64,000 bases of DNA from Acidobacteriota bacterium (GTDB taxonomy: Bacteria; Acidobacteriota; Blastocatellia; UBA7656), in assembly GCA_038040445.1 (NCBI GenBank), contig JBBPIG010000023.1, positions 54,522-118,521 on the forward strand. Direction: 5' to 3'. The position numbers were made by a program, and so were the translations under genes. Of this stretch, positions 56,501-64,000 are shown piece by piece. The number at the start of each line of letters is the position of its first letter. The stretch's first letter is position 1. The notes beneath the pieces were generated by a model. It was not told the DNA's origin and ran no database searches. It saw only the letters and a list, made by a program, of their open reading frames with translations.

Positions 56501-56599
56501 ATCAGCAGCGCGGCCGGTAGCGGCGAACATTGCGAGCGCCACGCAGGCAATCAGAAGCGCACACGTCTGCCTGAGAGCAAACAAGCGTCCTCGGTTCAT
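53549..56599 (-). CDS. Exported M14-family zinc carboxypeptidase
   Basis: From ATG 56599 (GGAGG upstream) the protein has 1016 residues, far larger than simple carboxypeptidases. A Sec signal (LLIACVALAMFAATGRAADP) precedes the M14 domain, whose zinc site is HSPE (His189, Glu192) and the later His in HDLHESVP (about 294-297). The remaining 700 residues are extra beta/alpha domains common in acidobacterial relatives, including an unusual tract of 15 or more consecutive Gly near 860. The enzyme probably trims C-terminal residues of peptides in the periplasm or outside. The 508-aa antisense frame is a shadow. Confidence 0.9.
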   Translation of the reverse strand: MNRGRLFALRQTCALLIACVALAMFAATGRAADPRSAPQKKDKAKTGAPASKINEEYTAKIKEYTTEKYFLTELVDHLPASDKVPSPDKVLGYVVGTPNKLTYTKDMYRYYRELEKSSPRVRVFTAPERSEEGKEQMLVVVSDEANIAKLDRYKEITAKLADPRKTDAAAAQQLIGEGKAFYWASGSIHSPEQGSPEMLMELAYRLAVEDSPVIEAIRKNVIVMITPALEVDGRDRAVDLYNYRKANPNKQTPPLLYWGKYVAHDNNRDGLGMALALSRNQMKTFLEYHPVVLHDLHESVPFLYTSTGTGPYNAWLDPLVIDEWHVLAYHEIEEMTKRGVPGVWTHGFYDGWAPNYMFYVANGHNSIGRFYETFGGQGADTSVRNVGAQSGRDWFRPNPPLPWVKWSIRNNINMQQSAILFAMNYVANQKDRFLNNFYIKSKRSISKATNEGPYAWVIPGDTPRPVEAADMINLLRLMGVEVQTATKEFAFKEQRFPAGSYIVRMDQPYSRMADMLFDTQYYNVNDPRPYDDTGWTLGALRNVKTVRITDKAILEAPMVLLTSDVRVRGKIAGSAATAGFVINHTADNTLATLRYKLKDVKMEAAEDSFKIADQQFNAGSFIIKTEGNPADARQRLDAAVTELGLTALAVDKLPEVKSHEIAAARIAIVHTWTNTQNEGWYRIEFDRLQIPYSYISVHVLRDTPNLKDKYDVILFPPVGGSAQSIVNGMPKRGDPVPWKQSELTPNFGFSPDQTDDMRGGIELRGVLNLQRFIEDGGLFITITNISQIPIDYGITTGVTIEPSRQLQARGSIFNATFADKKSPIAYGYGDSLPVYFNQAPLLNVSALPGGFGGGGGGGGGGGGGGGVAPGQRPSGRGTMTDPDIIQSMPQAGQRPQQQTRPGEEGIPEEMRQFAAALIPPVNMRPRVVLRFNTNEKELLISGMLAGGSELAGKAAVVDVPVGKGHVVMFANNPMWRHQTQGSFFLLFNAAMNYNNLGAGRPEPPARRPDAATGNDQ

Positions 56600-56904
56600 G
56601 GGTTTCCTCCATTGGATAGCTTTTGATAACTGGAAATCGCGGCAGAGAAGATTATTCAAACAGGGATACACAGCAAGAGCAGGGTAGACTCGAGCGTGTG
56701 AGCGTCCTGTGTATCCCGGTCTATCCCTGGTTTGTCCTGGTGAAACTGGCAGAGCGTGCTCGCGTCCGCGCCAGTGGAAGCACGGCCACGAGCGCGCCCG
56801 CCCTGACGCCTAAGACTCAAAAAGTCTCCGCCCGGTTACAGAAAATTCCAGCCGTAATTCGGAAGCGGTATCCTGTCAGCAAAGGCGGTCGTTTGCAAGC
56901 CTGC

Positions 56905-56989
56905 GAGCGCAGGCATCCCTTCCTGCCGCTTTCCCCTAACGCCTATTCTTTGTTCAAAGCGCCCTCCCCAGGCAGGGATGCCTGCGCTC
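56905..56989. repeat. Inverted repeat with 16-bp arms
   Basis: GAGCGCAGGCATCCCT (56905-56920) and AGGGATGCCTGCGCTC (56974-56989) are exact complements, about 53 bases apart. It lies in the 533-bp gap 56600-57132, which otherwise holds the GTTCAGAG element at 57044 and no gene. Confidence 0.75.
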
Positions 56990-57043
56990 CCAGGTTCGTT
57001 GACTTGATCGGCGAAAAGTCATAGTCTCGCGCATCGCACAAGA

Positions 57044-57110
57044 GTTCAGAGTTCAGCCTTCAGGCTGCCGCCCGAACACAACAAAGCAAGCTAAAGCTTG
57101 TACTCTGAAC
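57044..57110. repeat. Double-hairpin repeat bounded by GTTCAGAGT/ACTCTGAAC (copy 2)
   Basis: As at 25810-25868, but the first inner stem is CAGCC-TTCA-GGCTG instead of CAACC-TTCA-GGTTG, and the spacer to the second stem (CAAGC-TAAA-GCTTG) is longer. The paired change preserves the stem. Confidence 0.85.
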
Positions 57111-57132
57111 CGATTCTCAGAGGAGGAGAACA

Positions 57133-58713
57133 ATGACCAAGCTTAGAGTGGCGGCTCTCGCCGTTGTATTGATGCTGGCTGCCAGTATGCCGGGTCGAAC
57201 TCACGACGCGCCGAAGCTCGACGACCTGAAGCGCGAGGCGATCTCCGAAGTCGAAGGGCTTCGCGTCCTGACCCAGCAGATGGTCGATCAAATATTTAGC
57301 TACAGCGAACTGGGTTTTCAGGAATACGAGACTTCGAAATACATCACCGGGATCCTGGAGAAGAATGGATTCAACGTTGAGCGCGGCGTCGCCGGAATGC
57401 CAACCGCCTGGGTGGCGACTTACGGTTCGGGCAAGCCGGTTATCGGGTTCATTACAGACATCGACTGCATCCCTCGAGCTTCGCAGAAGCCCGGCATCGC
57501 TTATCACGATCCCCTCGTCGAAGGCGCGCCCGGCCACGGCGAAGGCCATAACTCCGGGCAGGGTGTGAATGTGACGGCGGCAATCGTCCTGAAAAAGCTG
57601 ATGGAGAAATACAAGATCGCCGGGACGATAAAGCTCTTTCCGGGAGTCGCCGAAGAACTGGTCGCTGCAAAAGCATTCTTCGTGCGAGCCGGATTATTCA
57701 AAGACGTCGACATCGTGCTTGGCTCTCACGTCGATTCGGACTTTGCGACCAGCTATGGCCAGACGGCGACCAACAGCGGACTGGTATCGGTTCAGTACTT
57801 CTTTCACGGCAAAGCGGCTCACGCAGCGGGCGCGCCGTGGTCGGGACGAAGCGCGCTCGATGCGGTCGAGTTGATGAACACTGCGTGGAACTTCCGCCGT
57901 GAGCATTTGAGGCTTCAGCAGCGATCGCATTACGTGATCATCGACGGCGGGGATCAGCCTAACGTCGTGCCCTCGGAAGCCGCGGTCTGGTACTACTTCC
58001 GCGAGCTGGAGTATCCGCGCATCAAGGAACTCTACGAGCTTGGCAACAAGATGGCTCAAGCGGCGACGATGATGACCGATACTACGGTTACTCAACGCAT
58101 CGTCGGTTCGGCGTGGCCTTGCCACTTCAACAAACCGATCGCCGAGGTGCAACAGAAGAACATCGAGATGGTCGGCATGCCTGAATGGAGCGAGGCGGAT
58201 CAGACGCTCGCGAAAGCCTTGCAGAAGGAAATCGGCGCGAAGGTTGAGGGCTTGAAGATGAAGGTCAAGCCGCTCGAGCCGCCAAAAGATCCGACCGGCG
58301 GCGGCTCGGATGATGTAGGCGACATTTCTTGGAACGTGCCGATGGTTTACTTGCGCTACCCTGCGAACATTCCGAACTTGCCGGGCCACGCCTGGCCAAA
58401 CGCGGTGGCGATGGCGACTCCGCTGGCGCACAAAGGCTCGACGGCCGGCGCGAAAGTTCAAGCGATGACGGCACTCGACTACTTGCTGTCACCGGAGTTG
58501 ATCAAGCAAGCGTGGACCTACTTCAACGATGTTCAAACGAAGGACATCAAGTACGCACCGCTGATCAATCCGACCGATCAACCGGCGATTGAGCTGAACA
58601 AAGAGAAGATGGAAAGGTCCCGGCCTGAGCTGAAGAAGTATTACTACGACGCGGCGAAGTACAAGACTTATCTGGAGCAACTCGGGATACAGTATCCGAC
58701 GGTCAAGAAGTAA
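57133..58713 (+). CDS. Exported M20-family amidohydrolase (AbgB-like)
   Basis: The 526-residue protein has a Sec signal (AALAVVLMLAASMPG) and an M20 dinuclear metallopeptidase fold: Asp109, the GPGHGEGHNSG-like metal cluster with His135 and His139, and the catalytic Glu pair (EE, 174-175). It most resembles p-aminobenzoyl-glutamate hydrolase subunit B and related amidohydrolases, with a long central dimerisation domain. GGAGGAGAACA precedes ATG 57133. It probably hydrolyses acylated amino acids in the periplasm. Confidence 0.9.
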   Translation: MTKLRVAALAVVLMLAASMPGRTHDAPKLDDLKREAISEVEGLRVLTQQMVDQIFSYSELGFQEYETSKYITGILEKNGFNVERGVAGMPTAWVATYGSGKPVIGFITDIDCIPRASQKPGIAYHDPLVEGAPGHGEGHNSGQGVNVTAAIVLKKLMEKYKIAGTIKLFPGVAEELVAAKAFFVRAGLFKDVDIVLGSHVDSDFATSYGQTATNSGLVSVQYFFHGKAAHAAGAPWSGRSALDAVELMNTAWNFRREHLRLQQRSHYVIIDGGDQPNVVPSEAAVWYYFRELEYPRIKELYELGNKMAQAATMMTDTTVTQRIVGSAWPCHFNKPIAEVQQKNIEMVGMPEWSEADQTLAKALQKEIGAKVEGLKMKVKPLEPPKDPTGGGSDDVGDISWNVPMVYLRYPANIPNLPGHAWPNAVAMATPLAHKGSTAGAKVQAMTALDYLLSPELIKQAWTYFNDVQTKDIKYAPLINPTDQPAIELNKEKMERSRPELKKYYYDAAKYKTYLEQLGIQYPTVKK

Positions 58714-58814
58714 GAAGCGAACTACAGGGCCGGCGTGGCAAGGACTGCATCATCGAATACTCATGGTAAGATTGTAGCTGCGTGGCTCGGCAAGCGCCGG
58801 GAGGGAGGCAAGCA

Positions 58815-59423
58815 ATGCATCCGATACTCGAACATAGCGCTCCTGATCCTCTGGTCCTGCATCTGGGTCCGGTAATCCAACAAATGAGTGACGAAGAGTA
58901 TTATCAGTTCTGCCAGCTCCATCCCGACTTGCGGATTGAACGCACGAGCGAAGGAGACTTGATCATTATGCCCCCGACAGGAGGAGAAACCGGACGCAGC
59001 AACTTCAATCTGTCAGGTCTGTTTTCCAATTGGGTGATGGCGGACGGCACCGGCGTGGGTTTTGATTCTTCTACTGAGTTCGCCTTGCCCAACGGAGCGT
59101 TCCGCTCACCGGATGTGGCGTGGGTCAGGAATGAGCGGTGGGAAGCACTCACCGCGGAAGAACGCAGGAGATTTCCGCCGCTTTGCCCGGACTTTGTGAT
59201 TGAACTGCGCTCCGACACTGACCGCCTCAGCACCCTCCAGGCGAAGATGCAGGAGTACATCGACAACGGAGCGCAACTTGGCTGGCTCATTGATCCGCTG
59301 AAGAAGAAAGTCTGGGTTTACCGGCAGAACGCCGAGGTCGAATGTCTCGATAGTCCTGTATCGGTGAACGGGGATCCGGTTCTTGCGGGGTTCGTATTGC
59401 CTCTTGACAGAATCTGGCGCTGA
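58815..59423 (+). CDS. Uma2-family PD-(D/E)xK nuclease-like protein
   Basis: From ATG 58815 (GGGAGG upstream) the protein has 202 residues. The PD-(D/E)xK core is visible as RSPDVAWVRNERW, CPDFVIELRSDTDRLSTLQA, and KMQEYIDNGAQLGWLIDPLK. Uma2/DUF820 proteins are widespread, mostly uncharacterised predicted endonucleases, often in large families in cyanobacteria and acidobacteria. It converges with a second Uma2 gene at 59447, 23 bp away. Confidence 0.88.
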   Translation: MHPILEHSAPDPLVLHLGPVIQQMSDEEYYQFCQLHPDLRIERTSEGDLIIMPPTGGETGRSNFNLSGLFSNWVMADGTGVGFDSSTEFALPNGAFRSPDVAWVRNERWEALTAEERRRFPPLCPDFVIELRSDTDRLSTLQAKMQEYIDNGAQLGWLIDPLKKKVWVYRQNAEVECLDSPVSVNGDPVLAGFVLPLDRIWR

Positions 59424-59446
59424 TCTTTGCTGGCGCCTGGCGTGGC

Positions 59447-60172
59447 CTACCTTTGACGTTTCCTGGCGGCCGAGCGTTTACGGCGTGCGAGTTGGGCACG
59501 CAGCCTCTCGACTTCGGCCTCTGCGCGCCGGGCACGCTCTTCGCCAGTGGGAAGCAACTTGCCTGCTGCGTCGCACCAGCGGAGCCATGTGTCTTCCTTG
59601 TCCTCAAACACACCCTTCCATAGTTTCAAGCCAAGGCCGAGATCAGGCATGTGATAGTCTTCGCGCAGCTGATACCGCTTGCCGAAGCCTATCTCATAGA
59701 CTCGCAGCAGGTCTTTGCTCAAGAGCTTTTCGGGATCGTGGACCGCGTAATAATTCACGCCCATACGCGCGTAGTCTTTGAGCTTTCCGGTCAACTCGCC
59801 GCCCTTGCGATTTGAGACGATCTCGATGACGAGCTCCGGAACTTTGCCGAACTCCCAAACGAAGTAGCTGCGATGCGCCTTGTCGTGCCAGTCCTTGTGC
59901 GGCTGCACGTCGAGGCTAAGGAAGAAATCGGGCACGAGCGGCGGTTCATGAAGGGCGAAGAAGATCCCGACATTGATGCCGGCCAGAAACTTTCGGCGCC
60001 TCTTCGGCCGGTCTTCGCTCGGCGTCGGTGTCCACGAACTGTATATGGTCCCCGCCAAAAGACGTTGTTCTTTACAGGAAAAGAGATTGTCCACCGGCTC
60101 ATCATCCTCGGTGATGATGTTCTCGATGACGTCACGCAAATCGACCGGAGTGTCTGCTAATACTCGTGACAT
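59447..60172 (-). CDS. Uma2-family protein with a C-terminal coiled coil
   Basis: The 241-residue protein carries the Uma2 core (VPDFFLSLDVQPH, VWEFGKVPELVIEIVSN, YARMGVNYYAVHDPEKLL). The N-terminus is longer than in the neighbouring gene, and residues 205-241 form a basic Ala/Arg-rich helix (RRAEAEVERLRAQLARRKRS). It is divergent in sequence from the Uma2 protein at 58815 despite the shared fold. No strong ribosome site precedes ATG 60172. Role unknown. Confidence 0.85.
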   Translation of the reverse strand: MSRVLADTPVDLRDVIENIITEDDEPVDNLFSCKEQRLLAGTIYSSWTPTPSEDRPKRRRKFLAGINVGIFFALHEPPLVPDFFLSLDVQPHKDWHDKAHRSYFVWEFGKVPELVIEIVSNRKGGELTGKLKDYARMGVNYYAVHDPEKLLSKDLLRVYEIGFGKRYQLREDYHMPDLGLGLKLWKGVFEDKEDTWLRWCDAAGKLLPTGEERARRAEAEVERLRAQLARRKRSAARKRQR

Positions 60173-60297
60173 GGTTCAAGCCCTCACCGTTGGTTCTGCT
60201 CGTTGGAGAGTGTAACTCAAGCGCCCCGCGAGTCTCAACGAGCTGTCACGATTGCGCGCCGCTACATCCCTCGGAGACGAGCCGGAATCTCGCCCGC

Positions 60298-61458
60298 TCA
60301 AGCGGCGCCCAACTTAGCTTGAGTCGTCAGCAGGTCTTTGAACTCTTTTAGGAACGTCTTCATCTCAGCCATCGTCCCAAAGCTCACTCGCACGTGCTGG
60401 GGCATCGAGGGGAACAGCCGGCCCACAAGCAGCTTGCGTTTCTTCAACTCCTCGATCAGCGGCTTCGCCGGGCGGTTAACGCCGATCATCACGAAGTTCG
60501 TTTGGGATGGAATGGGCTGGAGACCCATCGCGCTGAACTCGTTGGACACGTAGTCTCTTACTTCGGCGTTCATCTTACGCAAGCGATCCACGAACTCGCC
60601 ATCGCTCTTCAACGCCGCTAGCGCCGCTGCAATAGCTAGTTGATTCGGGTTGTTCACCAACTGGCGTTTGGCCATTCGCTTGATCAAATCCTTGCGCCCG
60701 ATCGCGTAGCCGACTCGCAGCCCAGCCATCCCGTAGATCTTCGAGAACGTGCGCGACACGACGACCGGCAAGCCTTCCTTCACGAAGCGCACGCAGCTCT
60801 CATAATCGGGTTGCGTTACGTATTCCGCGTAAGCCTCGTCGGACAGCAGCACCGTACCGCGCGGAAGCCTCCGAACGAAGCGTTCGGTTTCTTGTTTGTC
60901 GATGTACGTGCCAACCGGGTTCGAAGGGTTGCAGAAGAAGATCATCCCCGCGCCGTGGCTCGCTCGCAGCATCCTCGGGAGGTCGTGCTTGTGGTCCGCG
61001 TTCAACCTGATCTTCTGCGCACGGGCGTGAATAAACGGGCAGTAACCAACCACCGCCTCGAATGTCGGCTCCGCCACTACCGCGCTGCGTGCCGAATTGC
61101 AGAAGGCTTCCGTCGCCATCTTGAGTATCTCGGTTGACCCGTAACCGAGAATCACATTCTCGTTCTCGACCCCGAAGCGTTTGGCAATCGCTTCGACCAG
61201 CGCCTTCGGTTCCTCGATTGGATATCGGAACGATTTGGGATCGACCGCGCTTCGCAGGGCTTCGGCGGCAGCAGGCGCGAGACCGTAAGGACTCTCATTG
61301 CGATTGAGCCGCAGAGGGTCACGTCCAGCGCCGGCCTCGGCCTCGGGATAGCGCGAAATCGCACTCAGCTTGGATGGCAACCCGATGCCTATCGAAGCAG
61401 CGCCGAGCGCCGCGTTCGCCATAAATCCCCGCCTGGTCAACGCACGTTTGGTATGCAT
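60298..61458 (-). CDS. Tat-exported PLP-dependent aminotransferase (HisC-like)
   Basis: ATG 61458, preceded by AGGAG, gives 386 residues. A Tat signal (TRRGFMANAALGAASIG) precedes a class I/II aminotransferase fold with the lysine-bearing SRTFSKIYGMAGLRVGY motif and PTFEAVVGYCPF. The fold and motifs resemble histidinol-phosphate aminotransferase, but the export signal makes a histidine-pathway role unlikely. Substrate unknown. It stands alone, divergent from the secreted pair at 61715. Confidence 0.9.
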   Translation of the reverse strand: MHTKRALTRRGFMANAALGAASIGIGLPSKLSAISRYPEAEAGAGRDPLRLNRNESPYGLAPAAAEALRSAVDPKSFRYPIEEPKALVEAIAKRFGVENENVILGYGSTEILKMATEAFCNSARSAVVAEPTFEAVVGYCPFIHARAQKIRLNADHKHDLPRMLRASHGAGMIFFCNPSNPVGTYIDKQETERFVRRLPRGTVLLSDEAYAEYVTQPDYESCVRFVKEGLPVVVSRTFSKIYGMAGLRVGYAIGRKDLIKRMAKRQLVNNPNQLAIAAALAALKSDGEFVDRLRKMNAEVRDYVSNEFSAMGLQPIPSQTNFVMIGVNRPAKPLIEELKKRKLLVGRLFPSMPQHVRVSFGTMAEMKTFLKEFKDLLTTQAKLGAA

Positions 61459-61554
61459 AGTGTGGTCTCCTGGTTTGGGCGGCATATTAACAAAGCGTTG
61501 GCTGGCTTACAACGACAACAGGCGCGCGTGACTGCGAGTACCGCGCCACGTGGC

Positions 61555-61573
61555 ACAGACTTCTTCAGTCTGT
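61555..61573. other. Small hairpin in the gap upstream of the secreted pair
   Basis: ACAGACT and AGTCTGT flank a TCTTC loop. No clear T-run or promoter is nearby. Weak signal. Confidence 0.3.
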
Positions 61574-61714
61574 TCGCGTGCTGGATCAAAGCTCGCGGCG
61601 CCCATCCTACCGTCCTGACGAGTGCCCAGCGTCAGTGGCAATTCGAAATTCTCGATGATAGACTGCGCGCCGTTCAGTCTGCTCGAGCGCAACCCTCACA
61701 GGAGGACGACGGCT

Positions 61715-62395
61715 TTGACAAGGCAAGTGATAGTCTTTGCAATAGGCGCATCGATCCTGCTCGGCCTGCTAACTCCGGCAAGCTTCACCGCGACGGCCCA
61801 GTTCGTGTCGGCGGACACTTACACCCGCTACGAGCTGCTCGCGCCTGAAAGCCATCAGTTCAAAATCTACTACGAAGTGACCGAAACCAGGCCCGGCGCA
61901 AAGTTTCACTTCAACGCGATCCGCGAAGGCAGTGACGCTACAGATGAATCTGTAGTCGACCTGGCGACGGGAAAGTTTTTGAAGTTCGAAGTCGTCACCG
62001 GCGCGCAAGCCGCCGCTGCCTCCGGTGATAAAGTAAACCCTCAGGCTGAACGATTCAATCCGACAAGCAAGTACATACAGGTTCACCTTGCTCATCCAGT
62101 GCCGGCACGCGGCGAATACAGACTCGCGATCATCAAGACCTACAAGGACGACAAGAGTTACTTCACCGAAGGCGACGCGATCGTGTTCAAGCGGCCGCTT
62201 GGCATCCCTCGCGACGGCGTTGTGCTCCCGCCCGGTTATGAGATCCTGTCATCATCGGTGGCAACCCAGGTCTTAAGCGAAAGCGGCGGCCGCTTGAAGC
62301 TTGCGTTTGTGAATCCCGGGAGCGGCGGTCAACTCGAGGTCACGATCAAGGCGCGGCGGTTACCTTCAACTAAGAAAGCCGAGGTCTCGCGATGA
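61715..62395 (+). CDS. Secreted hypothetical protein, first of a tandem pair
   Basis: TTG 61715 follows AGGAGG by 9 bases and gives 226 residues; an ATG at 61622 would add 31 residues without a signal-like start and is less likely. A Sec signal (VIVFAIGASILLGLLTPASF) precedes a beta-rich domain opening YTRYELLAPESHQFKIYYEV. It shares pattern and blocks with the next gene, so the two are paralogues. No enzymatic motif is evident. Confidence 0.78.
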   Translation: MTRQVIVFAIGASILLGLLTPASFTATAQFVSADTYTRYELLAPESHQFKIYYEVTETRPGAKFHFNAIREGSDATDESVVDLATGKFLKFEVVTGAQAAAASGDKVNPQAERFNPTSKYIQVHLAHPVPARGEYRLAIIKTYKDDKSYFTEGDAIVFKRPLGIPRDGVVLPPGYEILSSSVATQVLSESGGRLKLAFVNPGSGGQLEVTIKARRLPSTKKAEVSR

Positions 62396-63069
62396 ACTTC
62401 ATTCGAAGAAGCCTTGCGTGTGCGGCGGTTTGTTTGATGGGCGCCGGATTCCTTCTTGTGGCGCCAAACGAACTCGCGTTTGGGCAGAACCCAGCTTTCA
62501 CGGAACGCGCATATCAAGATCGTGAGATACTCTACGAGCTGCAATCGCCCGAAAGTCATGCCTTCCGCATCACACATGACTACACCGTTAAGAATACTGG
62601 CGAGAAGTATTACTTCAATGTCGTCCGCGCCGGGAGCCACGTCACCGATCCCGAGAGCATCGATCTGGACAGTGGAGAAACCCTGAAGTGGGAAACCATT
62701 GACGGCAAGACGGCTCGCGATCGAAAGCTCGCGGTTGGAGATGTCAAAGACGACACGGAAATTGTGGTCACCTATCTCGCGAGGCCGATTGCCGCCGGCA
62801 CAACGAACCGCATCCGTCTAAAAGAGACTTATGTCGATGCCAAGAGTTTGTATCTCGACGGCAACGAGCTGGTGTGGGACCGCAGCTTCGGCCGCTTGCG
62901 CAACACCGTAGTCTTGCCTCCAGGCTGGTACCTCACGGCTCTGTCAGCGGCATCGACTATACAGACGCTTCCAGACGGACGCGTATCGATCTACACTGTC
63001 AATCCTCGGAACGATGATGTCCGTGTGTACCTGCGAGCGCGCAGGCGAAACGCCCCCAAGACGCAGTAA
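62392..63069 (+). CDS. Secreted hypothetical protein, second of the tandem pair
   Basis: The 225-residue paralogue of the preceding protein starts in an ATGA overlap with its stop. A Sec signal (LACAAVCLMGAGFLLVA) leads to the shared block REILYELQSPESHAFRITHD and later VVLPPGWYLTALSAASTIQT. The two proteins differ mainly in the loops. Translational coupling by overlap suggests the pair acts together in the periplasm or outside. Confidence 0.8.
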   Translation: MNFIRRSLACAAVCLMGAGFLLVAPNELAFGQNPAFTERAYQDREILYELQSPESHAFRITHDYTVKNTGEKYYFNVVRAGSHVTDPESIDLDSGETLKWETIDGKTARDRKLAVGDVKDDTEIVVTYLARPIAAGTTNRIRLKETYVDAKSLYLDGNELVWDRSFGRLRNTVVLPPGWYLTALSAASTIQTLPDGRVSIYTVNPRNDDVRVYLRARRRNAPKTQ

Positions 63070-63123
63070 GCACTGCATTCGCCACACCGCACCCACTAAC
63101 AAATTAGGAGTGTAATCAGGTAA

Positions 63124-63147
63124 GTTGGTGGATCGTTCATACACTTG
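63124..63147. repeat. Remnant half-unit of the GTTGGTGG element family
   Basis: GTTGGTGGATCGTTCATAC at 63124 is the right half of a unit without the matching left stem. It marks a decayed copy of the composite element in the 195-bp gap before the lipoprotein gene. Confidence 0.7.
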
Positions 63148-63264
63148 CCGCGCCGCCCTCGAACAGGTTGGAGGCAGCATCGGCCGCTTGCGGCGGCGCG
63201 AGAGGTGTCCTCTCTCTTTGCGCAGCCTGCTCGCGGTGATCTCGAACGACGGTGTCGTCAATAC

Positions 63265-63621
63265 TCACCGAGTTTCGCGTGTGCGGCGTCTCGTCTCGCG
63301 CATGCCGTTTCCGTAGTTGCGCCCGCCCCAGGTGACCCCCGGCACTACGCGTCCAGTAACGCCTATATACGCATCCTTGCTCGGTACGCCGTACTTCTCT
63401 GTGGCCACCCAAATCTTGCCGGTGCCATCGTCCACCTCGTAGACTCCTGCACCTGCCGCGCCGTATGAGCGCACAACGCGGCCCGCAACAGTGACTTCCT
63501 TATCGAAGTATCGACCGGGATCCCTTTCTATGTCGCCGATGCGAATGCGTTCCGGACAGCCGGTCAGCGCCAGCGAGAACAACGCTATGGAGACTCCGAC
63601 CAACATGCTTCTCTTCTTCAT
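63265..63621 (-). CDS. Small lipoprotein with OB-fold-like domain
   Basis: The 118-residue protein has a lipoprotein signal with lipobox LALTGC, so the mature chain starts at Cys and is membrane-anchored. The remainder looks like a small beta-barrel of the OB/tOB type (VAGRVVRSYGAAGAGVYEVD). A GGAGGAG site precedes the ATG. Family members bind nucleic acids or other ligands, but nothing here identifies one. Confidence 0.78.
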   Translation of the reverse strand: MKKRSMLVGVSIALFSLALTGCPERIRIGDIERDPGRYFDKEVTVAGRVVRSYGAAGAGVYEVDDGTGKIWVATEKYGVPSKDAYIGVTGRVVPGVTWGGRNYGNGMRETRRRTRETR

Positions 63622-63765
63622 TGTTTTTCTCTCCTCCGAACTGGTGCGAAATGAGGTTGGTAGGGCGAGATGGGCGTGGCCGCACGAACCGAATCAGCCG
63701 ACTGCCCGGCCCTACCATTTCTTTGACACCTAAGTCGGTGGAAAGGATGCCAGCAGGAAGAACCC

Positions 63766-63945
63766 GTTTCGGGTTCAGGGTTCAGGGTTCAGGGTTCAGA
63801 GTTCAGGGTTCAGAGTTCAGGGTTCAGAGTTAGGGTTCAGGGTTCAGAGTTCAGAGTTCAGGGTTCGGGGTTCAGAGTTCAGGGTTCGGGGTTCAGGGTT
63901 CACGGTTCAGGGTTCAGGGTTCAGGGTTCAGGGTTCTTTAGAGCG
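63766..63945. repeat. Tandem GGTTCAG heptamer tract
   Basis: Repeated 7-base words GGTTCAG and AGTTCAG run for about 180 bases. The gap 63622-64000 holds only this and a short unique stretch. No gene is seen. Confidence 0.85.
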
Positions 63946-64000
63946 GGTTTGTCTTTTCAAGCCGCCGCGACCCATAACCTCAAAACTTAACCTGAACCCG

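Noticed and set aside
63766..63945. Telomere
   Set aside because: Irregular 7-mers within a chromosome window with genes close by; no terminal structure to support a linear end.

Overview
The window comes from a GC-rich chromosome, most likely an acidobacterium and possibly of the Blastocatellia type. This is inferred from family content: a PadR regulator paired with an acidobacterial duplicated orphan permease (ADOP), an X6-type ECF sigma factor overlapping a Ser/Thr kinase with TolB-like and TPR domains, many Sec- or Tat-exported hydrolases, two Uma2 nucleases and dense families of small palindromic intergenic repeats. I found no tRNA, rRNA, CRISPR array, transposase, integrase or phage gene, so this looks like ordinary chromosome shaped by small non-coding repeats.

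Layout. 1-2.7 kb: ADOP permease (cut by the left edge) and its PadR regulator. 3-7 kb: a giant protein of about 33 TPRs. 7-13 kb: PAP2 phosphatase, then two membrane-anchored von Willebrand A proteins separated by a palindromic repeat cluster. 13-17 kb: dUTPase, dihaem cytochrome c, and a TPR/WD40/zinc-knuckle protein. 17-22.3 kb: ECF sigma factor, VOC and OsmC proteins, Tat-exported amidase, HEAT protein. 22.5-29.8 kb: tricorn-like S41 protease, coiled-coil protein, tandem secreted paralogues, alpha/beta hydrolase, outer-membrane barrel protein. 29.8-35 kb: acyl-CoA synthetase facing a hotdog thioesterase, pirin and a DHA2-type exporter. 35-41 kb: DUF5996 protein, K+ channel, PQQ/haem dehydrogenase, and an orphan nucleotidyltransferase lying between the dehydrogenase tail and a decayed second copy of that tail. 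41-45.4 kb: secreted beta-barrel-like protein, ECF sigma factor and a frameshifted kinase. 45.5-61.5 kb: FAD oxidase, DUF3500 protein, tannase-like esterase, trypsin-like protease, AtoE-type transporter, M14 and M20 peptidases, two Uma2 nucleases, Tat-exported aminotransferase. 61.7-64 kb: tandem secreted paralogues, a small lipoprotein and a heptamer repeat tract.

Working together. The coding content fits a heterotroph that degrades peptides, amides and plant-type esters outside the cytoplasm (S41, M14, M20, S1, amidase, tannase-like enzyme), takes up short-chain acids (AtoE), activates acyl chains (AMP-ligase, thioesterase) and feeds electrons from PQQ-dependent oxidation into cytochrome c. 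Regulation is local: PadR, two ECF sigma factors and one kinase.

The most unusual content is non-coding. At least five palindromic repeat families occur. The largest is a composite element built from inverted units with an 8-bp stem (CCACCAAC/GTTGGTGG), a conserved left end and a conserved spacer. Two further families show paired compensatory changes in their stems, which argues that a folded structure is maintained. The other notable structural event is the 3'-end duplication of the PQQ dehydrogenase around an orphan nucleotidyltransferase.
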